A stretch of DNA of 64,000 nt from Conchocele bisecta (lineage: Eukaryota; Mollusca; Bivalvia; Lucinida; Thyasiridae), in NCBI GenBank assembly GCA_029237695.1, contig CM055280.1, positions 31,663,102-31,727,101 of the forward strand, in the 5' to 3' direction. Every line of letters begins with the position of its first letter. Position 1 is the first letter of the stretch. Shown here one piece after another: positions 47,005 to 57,754 of this stretch. The notes under the pieces are model-generated. The model was not told the origin of the DNA and ran no database searches. It saw nothing but the letters and a program-made list of their open reading frames with translations. Position numbers and translations under genes: made by a program.

Positions 47005-48356
47005 ACATCAGTGTGATGATGCGAACACAATAATGTTGGACTGTTCATTCTAAAACTTCAGAAATTCTTTTTGCAACCGATAGTTTACACCTTGGGCTAA
47101 AGCTTAGTTACACATGAAATCAATGTGTGAGGCTCAAACCGTTGATGCAGCTCAAGCTGCTCTAGTTTTTGTTTTTTTTATTCAGCCGTTCAGTCTACAG
47201 CCCAAACCGCTGGTCGGATCGACTTCAAATTTTGCATGCCGATTCGGATCAAGTGTGAGCAGAGGCTTAGAGATTTTCAGAAATCTCTTGATGCCACTTT
47301 CCACGAAACCGGAAGTGACGTCATACTTTCTATAACTTCCTTATTTTCCAACCGATTTCAAAAATTATTTTTGCATTGGAAAGCTATCTGGTCAAATAAG
47401 AGAGCTATAGGCATTTGAAGTTGAAAAATGTACATACTTTTCAACGATTTTGCCGAATTTTTGCCGAATTTCGGCTGATAACGGGTGGTCTTTACAAACG
47501 TTTTCCAATTTGTACAGTAATGACAGCAACATAATTTCTTGCCAGTGTGATAGGGGAGTGTCAGGCGCATACAAGATGATAATTTTCAGAGCTCTATCTT
47601 GACTACTTCCGGTTCTATTGGATGTCAAAGATGAAGGTATTTTATCAAGTTTTCAAAATAGAGCAAACGGATGTGACGTCAGCTTCGTTATTTATCAATA
47701 GATTTCAAAATTTCTTGCTGCGGTCGATATTTCAGTCCTTTAGCTAAAACTTTCCCGCTGTGTGCCCGGCCTATGGTGAAAAACAAACGAAAACTTCACT
47801 GGCGGAATATTGCACATATTTAATTCCCGTTTTATTAGGTGTATTTACAAATGGCGTAAACTGCAATTTAAGGGCGATAACTATCGAAAAATAATCATCC
47901 GCTGACTTACGGGTACCCTCCATCTACACCAAACCGCTTGTCGGATCGACTTCAAATTGCATGCCGATTCGGATCAAGTGTGAGCAGAGACAGTTTTCGG
48001 CTATCTGCTCAAATAAAAGAGCTATATGCATTTGAAGTTGAAAAATGTACATACTTTTCAACGATTTTGCCAAATTTCGGCTGATAACGGGTGGTCTTTA
48101 CAAACGTTTTCCAATTTGTACAGTACTGTCAGCAACATAATTTCTTGCCAGGGTGATAGGGGAGTGTCAGCCGCATGAAAGATGATATTTTTCAGAGCTA
48201 TATCTTGACTACTTACGGCTCTATTCGATGTCAAAGAACGTATTTTTTCAAGTTTTCGAAATAGAGCAAACGGATGTGACGTCAGCTTCGTTATTTATCA
48301 TTCGATTTCAATTGTTTTTGCTGTAGTCGATATTTCAGTCCTTTAGCTAAAACTTT

Positions 48357-48423
48357 GGCTGAGGATCGAACCCGGTATGCCTCGATCCGAGTCCATCGCT
48401 CTACCTCTAAGCTAACCGGCCCC
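48357..48423 (-). repeat. tRNA-like segment in repeat unit 2
   Basis: Copy of the segment at 46938-47004, 1419 bp away, with a few substitutions (GGCCGGTTAGCTTAGAGG and GGGTTCGATCCTC on the minus strand). Confidence 0.65.
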
Positions 48424-48586
48424 ACATCGGTGTGATGATGCGAACACAATAATGTTGGACTGTTCATTCTAAAACTTCAGAAATTCTTTTTGCAACCGAT
48501 AGTTTACACCTTGGGCTAAGCTTAGTTACACATGAAATCAATGTTTGAGGCTCAAACCGTTGATGCAGCTCAAGCTGCTCTAGTTT

Positions 48587-49800
48587 AAATCTTATTTTTC
48601 ATATTACTAACGGCCTATGGATACACAACCACTATTTTTATGAACATTCATGTTAATGTTGCGACACTATAATTTAGTAGTGTGTGTTGTTCTAGTCAAG
48701 TCTATGCTCTAGTCCGTGGCGGGGCTCCGGCTCCATTCTTTATTTCCATTATACTGCATCGTTTTACTTCATTGTATGTAACCTTTATATCAGGCCGCAT
48801 TATCTGTGTACCAGTAAAACAAGTCGTGTCATACGGAATATGCATATACTGTACTTGCCCATGTCTGCTCGTACACATGTTCATATTCATCATGTTCATA
48901 CTGGATAAAGTCCATATTCATTTTGCTAAGCATCTAAGGTATAGCAAATGATAACAGTTCAATACCATGTTCATTATGTTACCCAACACTAATTCAAGCT
49001 TGTATTGTTTTCAGCTTTCACCACATACGTGCACCACTCGCACGGACACACGGGCGTATTAGAAGGCACCATAAACATAGGGACTCGAACCAAGTGTTGT
49101 TCTTTATAAAAGCCGTTGTAATTGGTTAGCTGGCTGCTGCTCCGGCAAAGGCAGCACACCAATATTAATTAATTTAGATCAAGCTTTATCTACTTTTCTC
49201 AAAACGCGCTCATGCGCAATAATTTACGTCTGCTTGTAATTTGGAAAGATTCGGCGTTTTGTTCTCCGATCGGTAGGTGTTAAAACTGTTTAAATCGGTA
49301 CATCCCAAGACATTACTAATTTCACAAAACGTTAACAAGATCATACTATAGCCATATCATCTCCAGGAACATGGTACAAGTACTGGTTCATGCGCAGGTC
49401 CCGAGAATTGCAGTAAAGTGTTTGACTTTTGTTACCCCACCCACTTCGTTGACCTTCGTAATCTGAAACCACCGAGTGCTGACAAAGATAACACAGGGAT
49501 GCGACTTGTAAATAGTTTTGTTGTGTGACAGTTAACTTTGTTGCTCATTATATGTATTTGTTTTGGTACATCTTTGGGATTCTCTTTTGTCTTGAACACA
49601 AAGTATTCTAGACGGAAAGTTGCAAAAAATGTCTGCAAAATTTTCGTGATATCATTGGCAGTAACCAGTAGTCGGACTGTACCAATAGCCGGACAAAAAT
49701 GATTAAACTTCTCAGTGGAAACCACCATTTGAACCGTCTCGTTGAGACGGTTGAAATGAGTGGACACAACATATACTTTCAATGGGAAAAATAAGAGGGA
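48587..49800. other. Unassigned sequence
   Basis: No exon with recognisable domain. The 116-residue minus-strand frame at 49432-49782 has no motif I know. A lone B-box-like GGTTCGAGTCC lies on the minus strand at about 49085. Confidence 0.5.
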
Positions 49801-49801
49801 A

Positions 49802-49941
49802 ATATTTGGAAAATGTTCAGAATGTAAAGGGTTAAAGACACATGCAGACTACATGCATAATTGCTTATGTATTTTATATTTGGAAAATGCTCCGAATGTA
49901 AAGGGTTAAAGACACGTGCAGACCGCATGCATAATTGCTTA
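49802..49941. repeat. 74-bp tandem duplication; left copy keeps the empty TRIM site
   Basis: TTTGGAAAATG-CAGAATGTAAAGGGTTAAAG and CATGCATAATTGCTTA occur at 49802 and again at 49876. The left copy continues GCTTATGTATTTTATATT. The right copy is interrupted after CTTA by the miniature retrotransposon and resumes CTTATGTATTTTATATT at 50340. Confidence 0.9.
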
Positions 49942-49984
49942 TGTCCGGGTACGTCACTCACTGTGGGGAGGAAGTGTGTATTCG

Positions 49985-50061
49985 TGCCCGGCTAGCTCAG
50001 TCGGTTAGAGCGATGCTACGGAAAACCAGAGGTCCCGAGTTCGAGCCCCGGACCGGTGCAC
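49985..50061 (+). promoter_or_regulatory. tRNA-Lys-like block in TRIM LTR1
   Basis: GCCCGGCTAGCTCAGTCGG is followed by TTAGAGC (D-arm GCTC/GAGC pairs) and later GAGTTCGAGCCCC (B box). From memory the 5' half is nearly identical to eukaryotic tRNA-Lys(CUU). The anticodon arm does not fold well, so it is a promoter relic rather than a tRNA gene. Confidence 0.75.
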
Positions 50062-50083
50062 ATGTTTCTCACCCTGTGACATT

Positions 50084-50101
50084 TGGCGCCCAACGAGGGA
50101 C
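50084..50101 (+). other. TRIM primer binding site
   Basis: TGGCGCCCAACGAGGGAC, two bases after LTR1. It resembles the tRNA-Lys-type site TGGCGCCCAACGTGGGGC of some insect Gypsy elements (from memory) at 16 of 18 positions. Confidence 0.75.
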
Positions 50102-50248
50102 CGTGACTGCTATATATTATACTACCCTAAATCTACCAAAAATATGGAATTCAGAGACAAATTAAATATAGAATTCGTTGACGAATTCCAATTTGGCGGG
50201 GGAGTATGTCGCGGTACGTAACTCTGTGGGGAGGAAGTGTGTATTCGT

Positions 50249-50320
50249 GCTAGCTCAGTCGGTTAGAGCGATGTTACGGTATACCAGAGGTACCGAGTTC
50301 GAGCCCCGGGCCGGTGCACA
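50249..50320 (+). promoter_or_regulatory. tRNA-like block in TRIM LTR2
   Basis: GCTAGCTCAGTCGGTTAGAG and GAGTTCGAGCCCCGGGCC. It lacks the six bases before GCTAGC that LTR1 has; otherwise it matches with a few substitutions. Confidence 0.75.
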
Positions 50321-50343
50321 TGTTTCTCACCCTGTGACACTTA

Positions 50344-50796
50344 TGTATTTTATATTAAAGTATTTATATACATTATATAGGGTAAAGTGTTGATACTAAA
50401 TTTATACATTACGTGCTTTAAATGCATTAATTTAGCAACTTTGTTTTCGGCGAGTGTGAAATACCGGAGTCAAGCCAGCGATAGATAACATTCCGATAGA
50501 TAGGCTCTTTCGGTCTTTCTGGCAAATTCCGGTTTAAGTGGCTCAGCAACTGAAAGGAATTCTGCATAAATCGTGTATTACACTGCAGCTCCATTATATC
50601 GCGATGGTCGAGGTCCAAGATTTCAAATCGCGATCTAATCCGATAGCATTTCTTTTTTTTTCTTTCTGTTGTAATTCCCACCAGTTAATTGGTGCACCCG
50701 TTATTCCGGTAGTTGTTGTTTAGTAGGTTATACACGGTAACTATAATAATTATATCGCAGGGGCTGGTTAGGAGACGGCCATTTATTTTAAATAAA
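50344..50796. other. Unassigned sequence downstream of a LINE
   Basis: Host flank of the TRIM and then sequence preceding the LINE 3' end. The minus-strand frame 50427-50681 has no recognised domain. Confidence 0.45.
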
Positions 50797-52364
50797 TTAA
50801 TTATTTAGTTTACGTAGTTCTAGCAGACGCCTGACATGCAGTCTGTAGCAGAGACTCCTGGAGAGTCTTTCCAGCTCGGTGAGAAGTTTCTGGTTTGATG
50901 GTATCAGATTTCCATCGGCTAGCTTGGTGCAGTCTATTATAAGTGCGGCTAGCAATTGTCGTGTAGCAATGGTTTCCCATACGTGCGTTCCTAACTGGTC
51001 TGCGACGATGGCGTGTATATCCTGTATGAGCTTCACTCTGCTAGAATTGAGTGCTGGACATCTGATAATCATGTGAATCCGGTCTTCTGGTTCGAGTCTG
51101 CAGAGTGGGCATTTGCTATCTACTTCATATTTATTGAATTTTGCCTTATTTGATTGAAGAGTATATGTTCCCGTTAATATTCTGGCTTTGGTGATGAATT
51201 TTGCCTTATTTGATTGAAGAGTATATGTTCCCGTTAATATTCTGGCTTTGGTGATACCTCTTTGACATCAGTTGTGTTGGAATCGACGGTGTCCCAGACT
51301 GGGTGTGTTTGTCCAATACTAAGCCTGTCTATATTACAGTGGTCGAGTGTTGATCGTTGTTTTGCATCTTCGGAAAGTACCTTCGACCAATGCGATGTAA
51401 CTGCAGACCTGGTCAGTCGCTTCCATCGGGCCTTTGTGTATTGTGGGAGTTCCTCTATTGTTGGTAGTCCATATAACATCAGTGTATCTGCTGCGACCCT
51501 AATGAAGCTGCTGTTGCTCTTAAGGACTGTCTGGCGTTTTGTTATAGAATTCAGTTTGCTATTTTTCGAGCTGGTAATTGCGTGAATGAGACTGAGCTGT
51601 CGTTTATCAATTTCACATTCGATGGGCAGTGCGCCAATGAGTAGTAGGACTGCTGAAGTAGCTGTTCTCTGTGGTAATGACTCTGGATATTCTTGAGAGT
51701 TTTGTTGTGGAAGCGCTCAAGTTGGTTCAGCTGTGTTTGAGAAATAGGTAGGGTCTCAAGGCTGTATGGAAGTCTTGGGAGAACATACATCTGATATATT
51801 TTGTATGAAACCTTTGGGTTGATGCCATTCGTGCCGTGAACACCGGTCCTCATGAGAGCGTATAAAGTTCTTCGAGCTAGCTGTATCCGGTCAACAATAT
51901 TTGTTCCCGTCTCATTTTGGGCAGTTCTGGTCAGTCCAAGGTCTTAGGTGTGGGGCTTTTTGTAGTGTAGACAGTTCTTTCTCTCCTATATACCATTCAG
52001 CCGTATTTTCCAGTTTTCTAGAGGTGTTATTTGTTACTCTGTGGATGATTGCGCTTTTTGTCGGATGGATATGGTAACGGTGTTCCTGTGAGTAAGAATA
52101 TGCATGGTTCAGCATGGCTTGTAGTTCTTCTGGACAGGATGATACGAGAAGGACATCATCCGCACAGGTTGGACAGCCGATATAAGTTGTTCCTATGTGT
52201 TTTCCAAGGGACTCAGATTCCAAATCTAATAATAGTTCATTTATGTAGGTCTTGTAGAAATGTGTGGACAGTATTCCGCCCTGTCTAACTCCCTGTTCTA
52301 TCTTCAGATATAAAAATTTCGGGACATGCACGGGTACTGGTATCATCTGCATTTCGGTTACCAC
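50797..52364 (-). pseudogene. 5'-truncated non-LTR retrotransposon (RT and C-terminal region)
   Basis: Minus-strand fragments in order. 52364-51912 has RT motifs (QGVRQGGILSTHFYKTYINE, then CADDVLLVSS, the FADD-type catalytic box with Cys first). 51853-51551 carries the usual post-RT block (VSYKIYQMYVLPRLPYSLE, ERFHNKTLKNIQSHY). 51479-51234 and 51072-50797 form the C-terminal region, with CPLCRLEPEDRIHMIIRCP near 51060-51120. The endonuclease and N-terminal RT are missing, as expected for 5' truncation. There are several frame breaks and one 60-bp in-frame duplication. Clade is not assigned (Jockey/CR1 or RTE-like are possible). Confidence 0.88.
51136..51255 (-). repeat. Exact 60-bp tandem duplication within the LINE
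   Basis: 51136-51195 and 51196-51255 are identical (GAATTTTGCCTTATTTGATT to CTGGCTTTGGTGAT). It encodes a duplicated 20-residue block, ITKARILTGTYTLQSNKAKF, on the minus strand. Confidence 0.95.
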
Positions 52365-52603
52365 CTATTGCGGGAATTCAATTAGCAACGGACCTATATA
52401 CAATCATGTCATTTGAACAGAAGTTAAAGTAATTATTCATAAAATCATGCTTATTAAGTTGTATAGTGCTCGCGATAGACAGACGCTTATTACAATGTAT
52501 ACTGCTCGCGATCAACAGGTGCTTAAAAGGATTAATTGATAATAAATAATGGTCACGTGTCCTGCCTATTCATGCGGACGATTAGCTGTTGATACGTGCA
52601 TAA

Positions 52604-52741
52604 TCTCAGGATATGGGGTTACGTGATCTATTGTTTACACTGCAAGTCATATTGGTGAATGAAATTTACGATTTACGCGAGACATCATGATTATCGTGGG
52701 CTGCAGTGTAAACAATAGACCACGTGATCCCATACTCAGAT
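52604..52741. mobile_element. Foldback element with about 40-bp arms
   Basis: TCTCAGGATATGGGGTTACG with CTATTGTTTACACTGCA is mirrored by TGCAGTGTAAACAATAG with CATACTCAGA. The spacer is about 60 bp. Confidence 0.8.
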
Positions 52742-53139
52742 AACGCTGAATGTATTGTTTCAGATTGCACACAAACACCAGTCTATTTATAGAATGCTAA
52801 ATATTACACCTGTCGAGTAAAATAGAGAAAAGCAACCGAACACGCAACCATTTATTAGCGACACTTATGTGTTAACACGGATATATGTCTTATAACATTG
52901 ACATTACTTGGTGACACAAAGTTATCTTATATTTAAATGTGGGAACTGGTTCAAGAACCTTCTAAACCCGGTATGACATGCGCGGTAGTTGTACTTTGAT
53001 GACTGTCACAAACATCGCGTTTCTTCTTTTTTTTATGTTTTTTTTTATGCACGAGAGACCCGTGTTATACATGTACAGAAGCTTTATACAATTTAACATA
53101 GTATTGAATTTAATAATGTTGTGTTTATCGGTTTGGTCA
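52742..53139. other. Unassigned sequence
   Basis: No feature recognised. Confidence 0.5.
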
Positions 53140-53210
53140 GGCCTTGTAGTGCAGCGGCTAGCATACTGGTATTCATACTAGTGACCTGGGTTCGAGTCCC
53201 AGTGGGGCCC
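53140..53210 (+). tRNA. tRNA-like gene or SINE head, anticodon possibly TTC (Glu)
   Basis: 71 nt: GGCCTTGTAGTGCAGCGGCT opens it. The acceptor pairs with GGGGCC through three wobble pairs. D-arm GTGC/GCAT pairs, and the T-arm CTGGGTTCGAGTCCCAG is perfect. The anticodon arm pairs ACTGG with CTAGT but leaves a loop not exactly seven bases. No poly-T terminator follows directly. Because the anticodon arm is irregular, a tRNA pseudogene or SINE head is as likely as a working gene. Confidence 0.45.
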
Positions 53211-55325
53211 ATTCTGATTAAACAAGCATTGTTATTTTCAATATTACTGGTAAACATATTGTAGGGTGCTTTTTTTTCATCTGGCTGTTTATTGTCTTAG
53301 TCCGTTTTTCACTGAATGCAACAACTATAGCTTGTACCACAATAACGTACTGCGGTGTGTGTACATAAGAAAATGATGTATATAATTTGAGATACCTGTG
53401 ATCTATAATACCTATGTTTTATGCATAATTGACAAAAATGAGCAACTGGTGATCTGAGAATCCCCATTGCAACTCCTTAAGGGGAATGTGACGGCATGAA
53501 CCCATGTCTATATTGTCCAGTATATATGTCTGAATAACACACACTTGAGTGGGGTACTTCTCCCTAAGAACATGTACAAATAAGCCGTGTTTCAGGTATC
53601 CCGACCGACCCTGTTTTTTTGATGTGGTCGTAATTTTTTTCATTCATGTAAACAAAACAAAAGAAATAAATTGTTACTTCAATATTTTTTATGCAAAAAG
53701 TATATTTAACTAGTTAGTCATTGTTATGCACAAAGTGTGTTTTAAACCAATACTGTAAGTATAGCTAATATTTAAAACAATATTTGTTAGTTTTCACTTA
53801 TGTTTGCCTAACAAAAATTGACAACCTACCGACCAAACCTTTTTTCAGCATGTAACCTGAAACACAGCTAATTTGTGTAGGCCTTATTAGTTAATACATG
53901 CCATTCTTAGAGGGGGGTTTGTTTCGCGACTGTATGAATGAATAAAACAACAAAATAGTCCACCAAAAAGAATGTACCCGGACTCTTTGGACTGATACAA
54001 GTAAACTATTTAGCGAAAATTTAATTTTTCAGATACGTGTACTCAGAAAAATATCTACCTACATGTGGATCTTATTAGCGTCTTTCTAATGTTATTGCAG
54101 ACACGTCACATGCATAAAATGAAACCAAATTGGACCGCCTCACTTCCCATGGCAACATGACGATTATTTGGTGTGGTCTACTTTTAATTACGTAGTGGTA
54201 CGGGTAGTATTATGTGTGATGCTTGGATGCTTGGATGTCCGTCAACATTATTTTGCGAAAGAAAAATGATTACGTTTCATACATGTAAACAGAATGGGTA
54301 CAAATGCACAGTATATCTGCAAACACTATGAATGAATATCCCGATCGGGCACATGCGCAATAAATGTTATGTTATGCATGCATTCAACACATTTACCAAC
54401 TTGAAACTGTACCTCTGATTTACCTAAGCTCGTGAACATATTGTAATTACCTTGTATTTCAGAAATAATTCCAACATTGCTTTATTCTCAGAGGTGTTTA
54501 CTCTGATATCACTATAATATATCATCTGATGCACAACAGTAAATCAACTGTATGTCCGAGTGTTAGTAAAAGGTGACCATATTGTGTATTTAAAACGCCT
54601 GGTTTTATGTAAAATGCACGACCAGTGTCAATGCGTCCTCTATATATACTTATTCCTGAAACGGAGTATATCAATAGAATGTCGTAGCGGTTTATGTACT
54701 TTATCAAGCATTGCTATTTAATTGCTATTCTGAATAACTGGCAACCATTTTGACTGTGAACAATCCAGCATCTAGTATTGGTTTACATTCGAATATGGTC
54801 ATTTATATGTGCATGAAACGGGCATAGTACACGATTATACGTGAAATCCATGACATTTGATTAGATTTTTGCAATCTCACTAATTTGCATTTGTGGCGGC
54901 CATCTTGGATTTCAACATTCCGAACAACAAGTCGTAAAATACACATACATATACAAATATATAATACTAAAACATACTTACAAACATAATATCGGCTCAT
55001 AATAATACTAATAACCATAGTTACCTGCTACATCTTGGACTACTATTGTGCAGAGATACAACACACATATTTATTTGGCGGCCATTTTGGAATTGAACAC
55101 AACAATCATATGTGAATAAATATTGTAGTAATTATATTTGTATTAGTAGTGTATTGCCTGTCCCTGTAAACTTGCTAGATACGAGCATCGTGTGTGTCAC
55201 AACAAATGAGTTAAAACAAAGTTTTCACCCACGAATTGGTCCCTAATGCCAGTTGAGTGAACAGGTTTGTTTACAGATTATTTTCAAATTAATGTTCGAT
55301 GTCATCGCCATACAACCCTGGCGAC
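53211..55325. other. Unassigned AT-rich sequence
   Basis: Two kilobases with no recognisable exon, RNA gene or clear inverted-repeat element. GGCGGCCATCTTGGATTT and GGCGGCCATTTTGGAATT at about 54894 and 55077 hint at a diverged direct repeat. Confidence 0.45.
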
Positions 55326-55405
55326 GCCAAAATGTACGTCACACATTGATGACGTCGTCACAATTAAAATGACGTCGTGACCCTATGACGTGATAATAAA
55401 AACGT
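55326..55405. promoter_or_regulatory. Cluster of TGACGTC-type motifs
   Basis: Six ACGTCA/TGACGT-type sites in 80 bp, including GATGACGTCGTCAC, AATGACGTCGTGAC and TATGACGTGATAA. These are CRE/ATF-type bZIP core sites. Regulatory activity is not shown. Confidence 0.4.
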
Positions 55406-55709
55406 CAACAACCATTGAAAACAATACAAACAATACACAATAACCATATTCATTATTTGATGGCGTAATTGAAATACTCATTAACCGTAATGTTAACCTA
55501 TTAGAAAATGTATCCTTGCTAGATGTGAGACAAGCACGTGTAGGGTGAGACAAGGAAATGTCACATGGGCTTGTCTATATGTATATCCGTGTCTCCGGGC
55601 ACCTGGTGGGCTAGATCTACAGTTCATATATTAGTTAGCTTAATATATTAACGTGTACGTGTGATAATTAGCTGTACAACCTTTATTATCCGGTAAGGTA
55701 CAGAAGTAT

Positions 55710-55870
55710 CATTACGTTATGCGGTTTCAGCATTACGTCATGCAGTTCCGTGATTACGTCATGTTGTTTCAACATTACGTCATGTCGTTTCGTCATTACG
55801 TCATGTCGTTTCATCATTACGTTATTTGCGTTAACTCCATTACGTGGTTTCGAATACATTACGCGCTGGT
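55710..55870. repeat. 21-bp tandem repeat of CATTACGTCATGTCGTTTC
   Basis: About eight units, most exactly 21 bp, each containing ATTACGTCAT or a close variant (TGACGTAAT on the other strand, a bZIP-type core). The last units are decayed. The minus-strand frame across it encodes a repeated MxxHDV peptide and is not a gene. Confidence 0.88.
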
Positions 55871-56745
55871 TGAATTTTGCATGTAACACCGGACACCAGA
55901 ATATAAAAGTCCACCACCACCATTGATTTTACCTATATAAACTAACCAATTACCACACATTTTGCTATTCTCTGCTACTTTCATTTTTCATATGGATGTT
56001 GTGGGACCTCTTTTTCCATAACCTGCACTCATTCTGATCTGGATATTCACTAATTAAAATATAGGTTTAATTACTGTTAAGAAAGATAAATACAATTTCA
56101 TGTGACCACCATGGTGGTTGCGTGAAAATTTCAGCGGCTGGAACTGAAACCGCCTCACATGACAAACTTTAGGTTTATGCGGTTTAACCACACTAAATCA
56201 TCAGATATTTGTGCGCAGTGTAGTCGAAAGTAGTACGTTAAACAAACAATCCGTAGTTGTTATGCCATAGACACTATTTTCTTGCAGAAACCGGTCAACT
56301 GATGCATGTTAATGTATCATTTAAGTCAGTTTCAAGCATATGACTTGTGATTATTTTGTAAGTATCTTTCTTAACAATAAATAAACCTATATTGCAATTA
56401 ATGAATATTCAGAACAGAATGGCTACAGGTTTTGAGAAAATAGGTCGCACAACATTCATACGAAAAATGAAAGTAGCAGAGAATAGCAAAATGTGTTGTC
56501 AATGGTTAGTTTATATAGGAAAAATCAATGGTGGTAGTGGACCTCTATATGATGACTTTCCTTGCCATGAGTTTTCCCACGTGTTGTCCAGCCAAGATGT
56601 AGGCGACTCATCAGTTTTAATTGGAGCTTGGGCTGGAAAGTCACTTGCCAGCCTTTAGAGAAAATAAAGTAGACCTACCCAGAAAATAAAGTAGACCTAC
56701 AGTCTCACTGACAATGGAATCTTGAGGCTGGATGTTAAATTATTG
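55871..56745. other. Unassigned; small direct repeat at 56657-56702
   Basis: AGAAAATAAAGTAGACCTAC occurs twice in tandem. The 88-residue frame at 56392-56658 has no motif I recognise and no visible splice or promoter context. Confidence 0.45.
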
Positions 56746-57490
56746 CCATTTTCAAAGTACTCCCCTAAACAAAAAGAACGAGCATGACGATGTGACGCAT
56801 ATAATCAGCCTACGCGCTTCCAGTATAAGATAAGCGTCTACAGTGTTGGCCGATGTTGTGCATACTTTCGCCGTGCATGTACTCATGTATGAGCTACTGA
56901 GGGGGAGTGGTTTGAAAATGGGTAAACACTGCCATTTTCAAAGTACTCCCCTAAACAAAAAGAACGAGCATGACGATGTGACGCATATAATCAGCCTACG
57001 CGTTTATGGTATAAGATAAGCGTCTACAGTGTTGGTCGATGTTGTGCATACTTCCGCCGTGCATGTACTCATGTATGAGATACTGAGGGGGTGGTTAGAA
57101 AATGGGTAAACACTGTCATTTTAAAAGTACTCCCCTAAACAAAAAGAACGAGCATGACGATGTGACGCATATAATCAGCCTACGCGTTTATGGTATAAGA
57201 TAAGCGTCTACAGTGTTGGTCGATGTTGTGCATACTTCCGCCGTGCATGTACTCATGTATGAGATACCGAGGGGGAGTGGTTTGAAAATGGGTAAACACC
57301 GCCATTTTCAAAGTACTCCCCTAAACAAAAATAACGAGCATGACGATGTGACGCATATAATCAGCGTACGCGTTTATGGTATAAGATAAGCGTCTACAGT
57401 GTTGGTCGATGTTGTGCATACTTCCGCCGTGCATGTACTCATGTTTGAGATACTGAGGGGGAGTGGTTTGGAAATGGGTATACACTGCCA
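56746..57490. repeat. Four tandem copies of a 185-bp repeat
   Basis: Units begin CCATTTTCAAAGTACTCCCC at about 56747, 56932, 57116 and 57302, so periods of 184-186 bp. Each includes CATGACGATGTGACGCATAT, GATAAGCGTCTACAGTGTTG and GCCGTGCATGTACTCATGT. Each ends GGGGGAGTGGTTTGAAAATGG, the near inverse of its start, so neighbouring units form a palindrome at each junction. Identity between units is high. Confidence 0.95.
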
Positions 57491-57754
57491 TTTATGAATC
57501 TGTTTTATTACTCCACTCATAACCGTACTCAACGCTGACTACCATGTAACATATTCGTATTTCTAGAAGACTGATCTCAGTTTTCTATATATTTGTCTTG
57601 TTATGACATTGACCTGCGTCTGCATTTTTCAAGCTACGCTGTTACACGTGCCAGTCAGCTGAGTAGTGCTCAGTCTGGGTTGGGTACAGACAGGGATGAT
57701 GTGTATATATGATTGTGTACTGTATAGTGATTTGTGTGGCACACCGTTTTTGTC

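Larger units (their letters stand above)
45741..48586. repeat. Two tandem copies of a roughly 1.4-kb repeat
   Basis: Segments recur 1390-1420 bp apart: GCATGCCGATTCGGATCAAG, CCACTTTCCACGAAA, AACGGGTGGTCTTT, CAGTCCTTTAGCTAAAACTT, GCCCGGCCTATGGTGAAAAA, and an end GATGCAGCTCAAGCTGCTCT at 47144 and 48562. Each unit itself contains two diverged copies of the inner GGATCGACTTCAAATT block. Open frames at 45804, 46001, 47236 and 47392 are repeated shadows. Units carry a tRNA-like segment each. Confidence 0.85.
49942..50339 (+). mobile_element. Terminal-repeat retrotransposon in miniature (TRIM) with tRNA-like LTRs
   Basis: 398 bp in all. LTR1 is 49942-50081 (140 bp, TGTCCGGGTACG ... CCCTGTGACA) and LTR2 is 50207-50339 (133 bp, TGTCGCGGTACG ... 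CCCTGTGACA). The 125-bp interior starts with a primer site (50084-50101) and ends with a purine tract (GGCGGGGGAGTA, 50195-50206). CTTA is duplicated on both sides (49938-49941 and 50340-50343). There is no coding frame, so it depends on enzymes from another element. Each LTR contains a tRNA-like block with A and B boxes, so pol III transcription is possible, by analogy with Cassandra TRIMs, whose LTRs carry 5S rRNA sequence. Orientation follows the primer site. Confidence 0.9.

Noticed and set aside
49070..49145. Possible tRNA gene (GGTTCGAGTCC on the minus strand)
   Set aside because: Only the B box is convincing; no A box at the right distance and no foldable arms.
49942..50339. Two independent SINE insertions instead of one TRIM
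   Set aside because: The two tRNA-like blocks share identical 5' and 3' extensions ending TG...CA, are separated by a primer site and a purine tract, and only the outer ends carry the CTTA duplication.
55686..55889. Minus-strand frame with repeated MxxHDV peptides
   Set aside because: Translation of the 21-bp tandem repeat.
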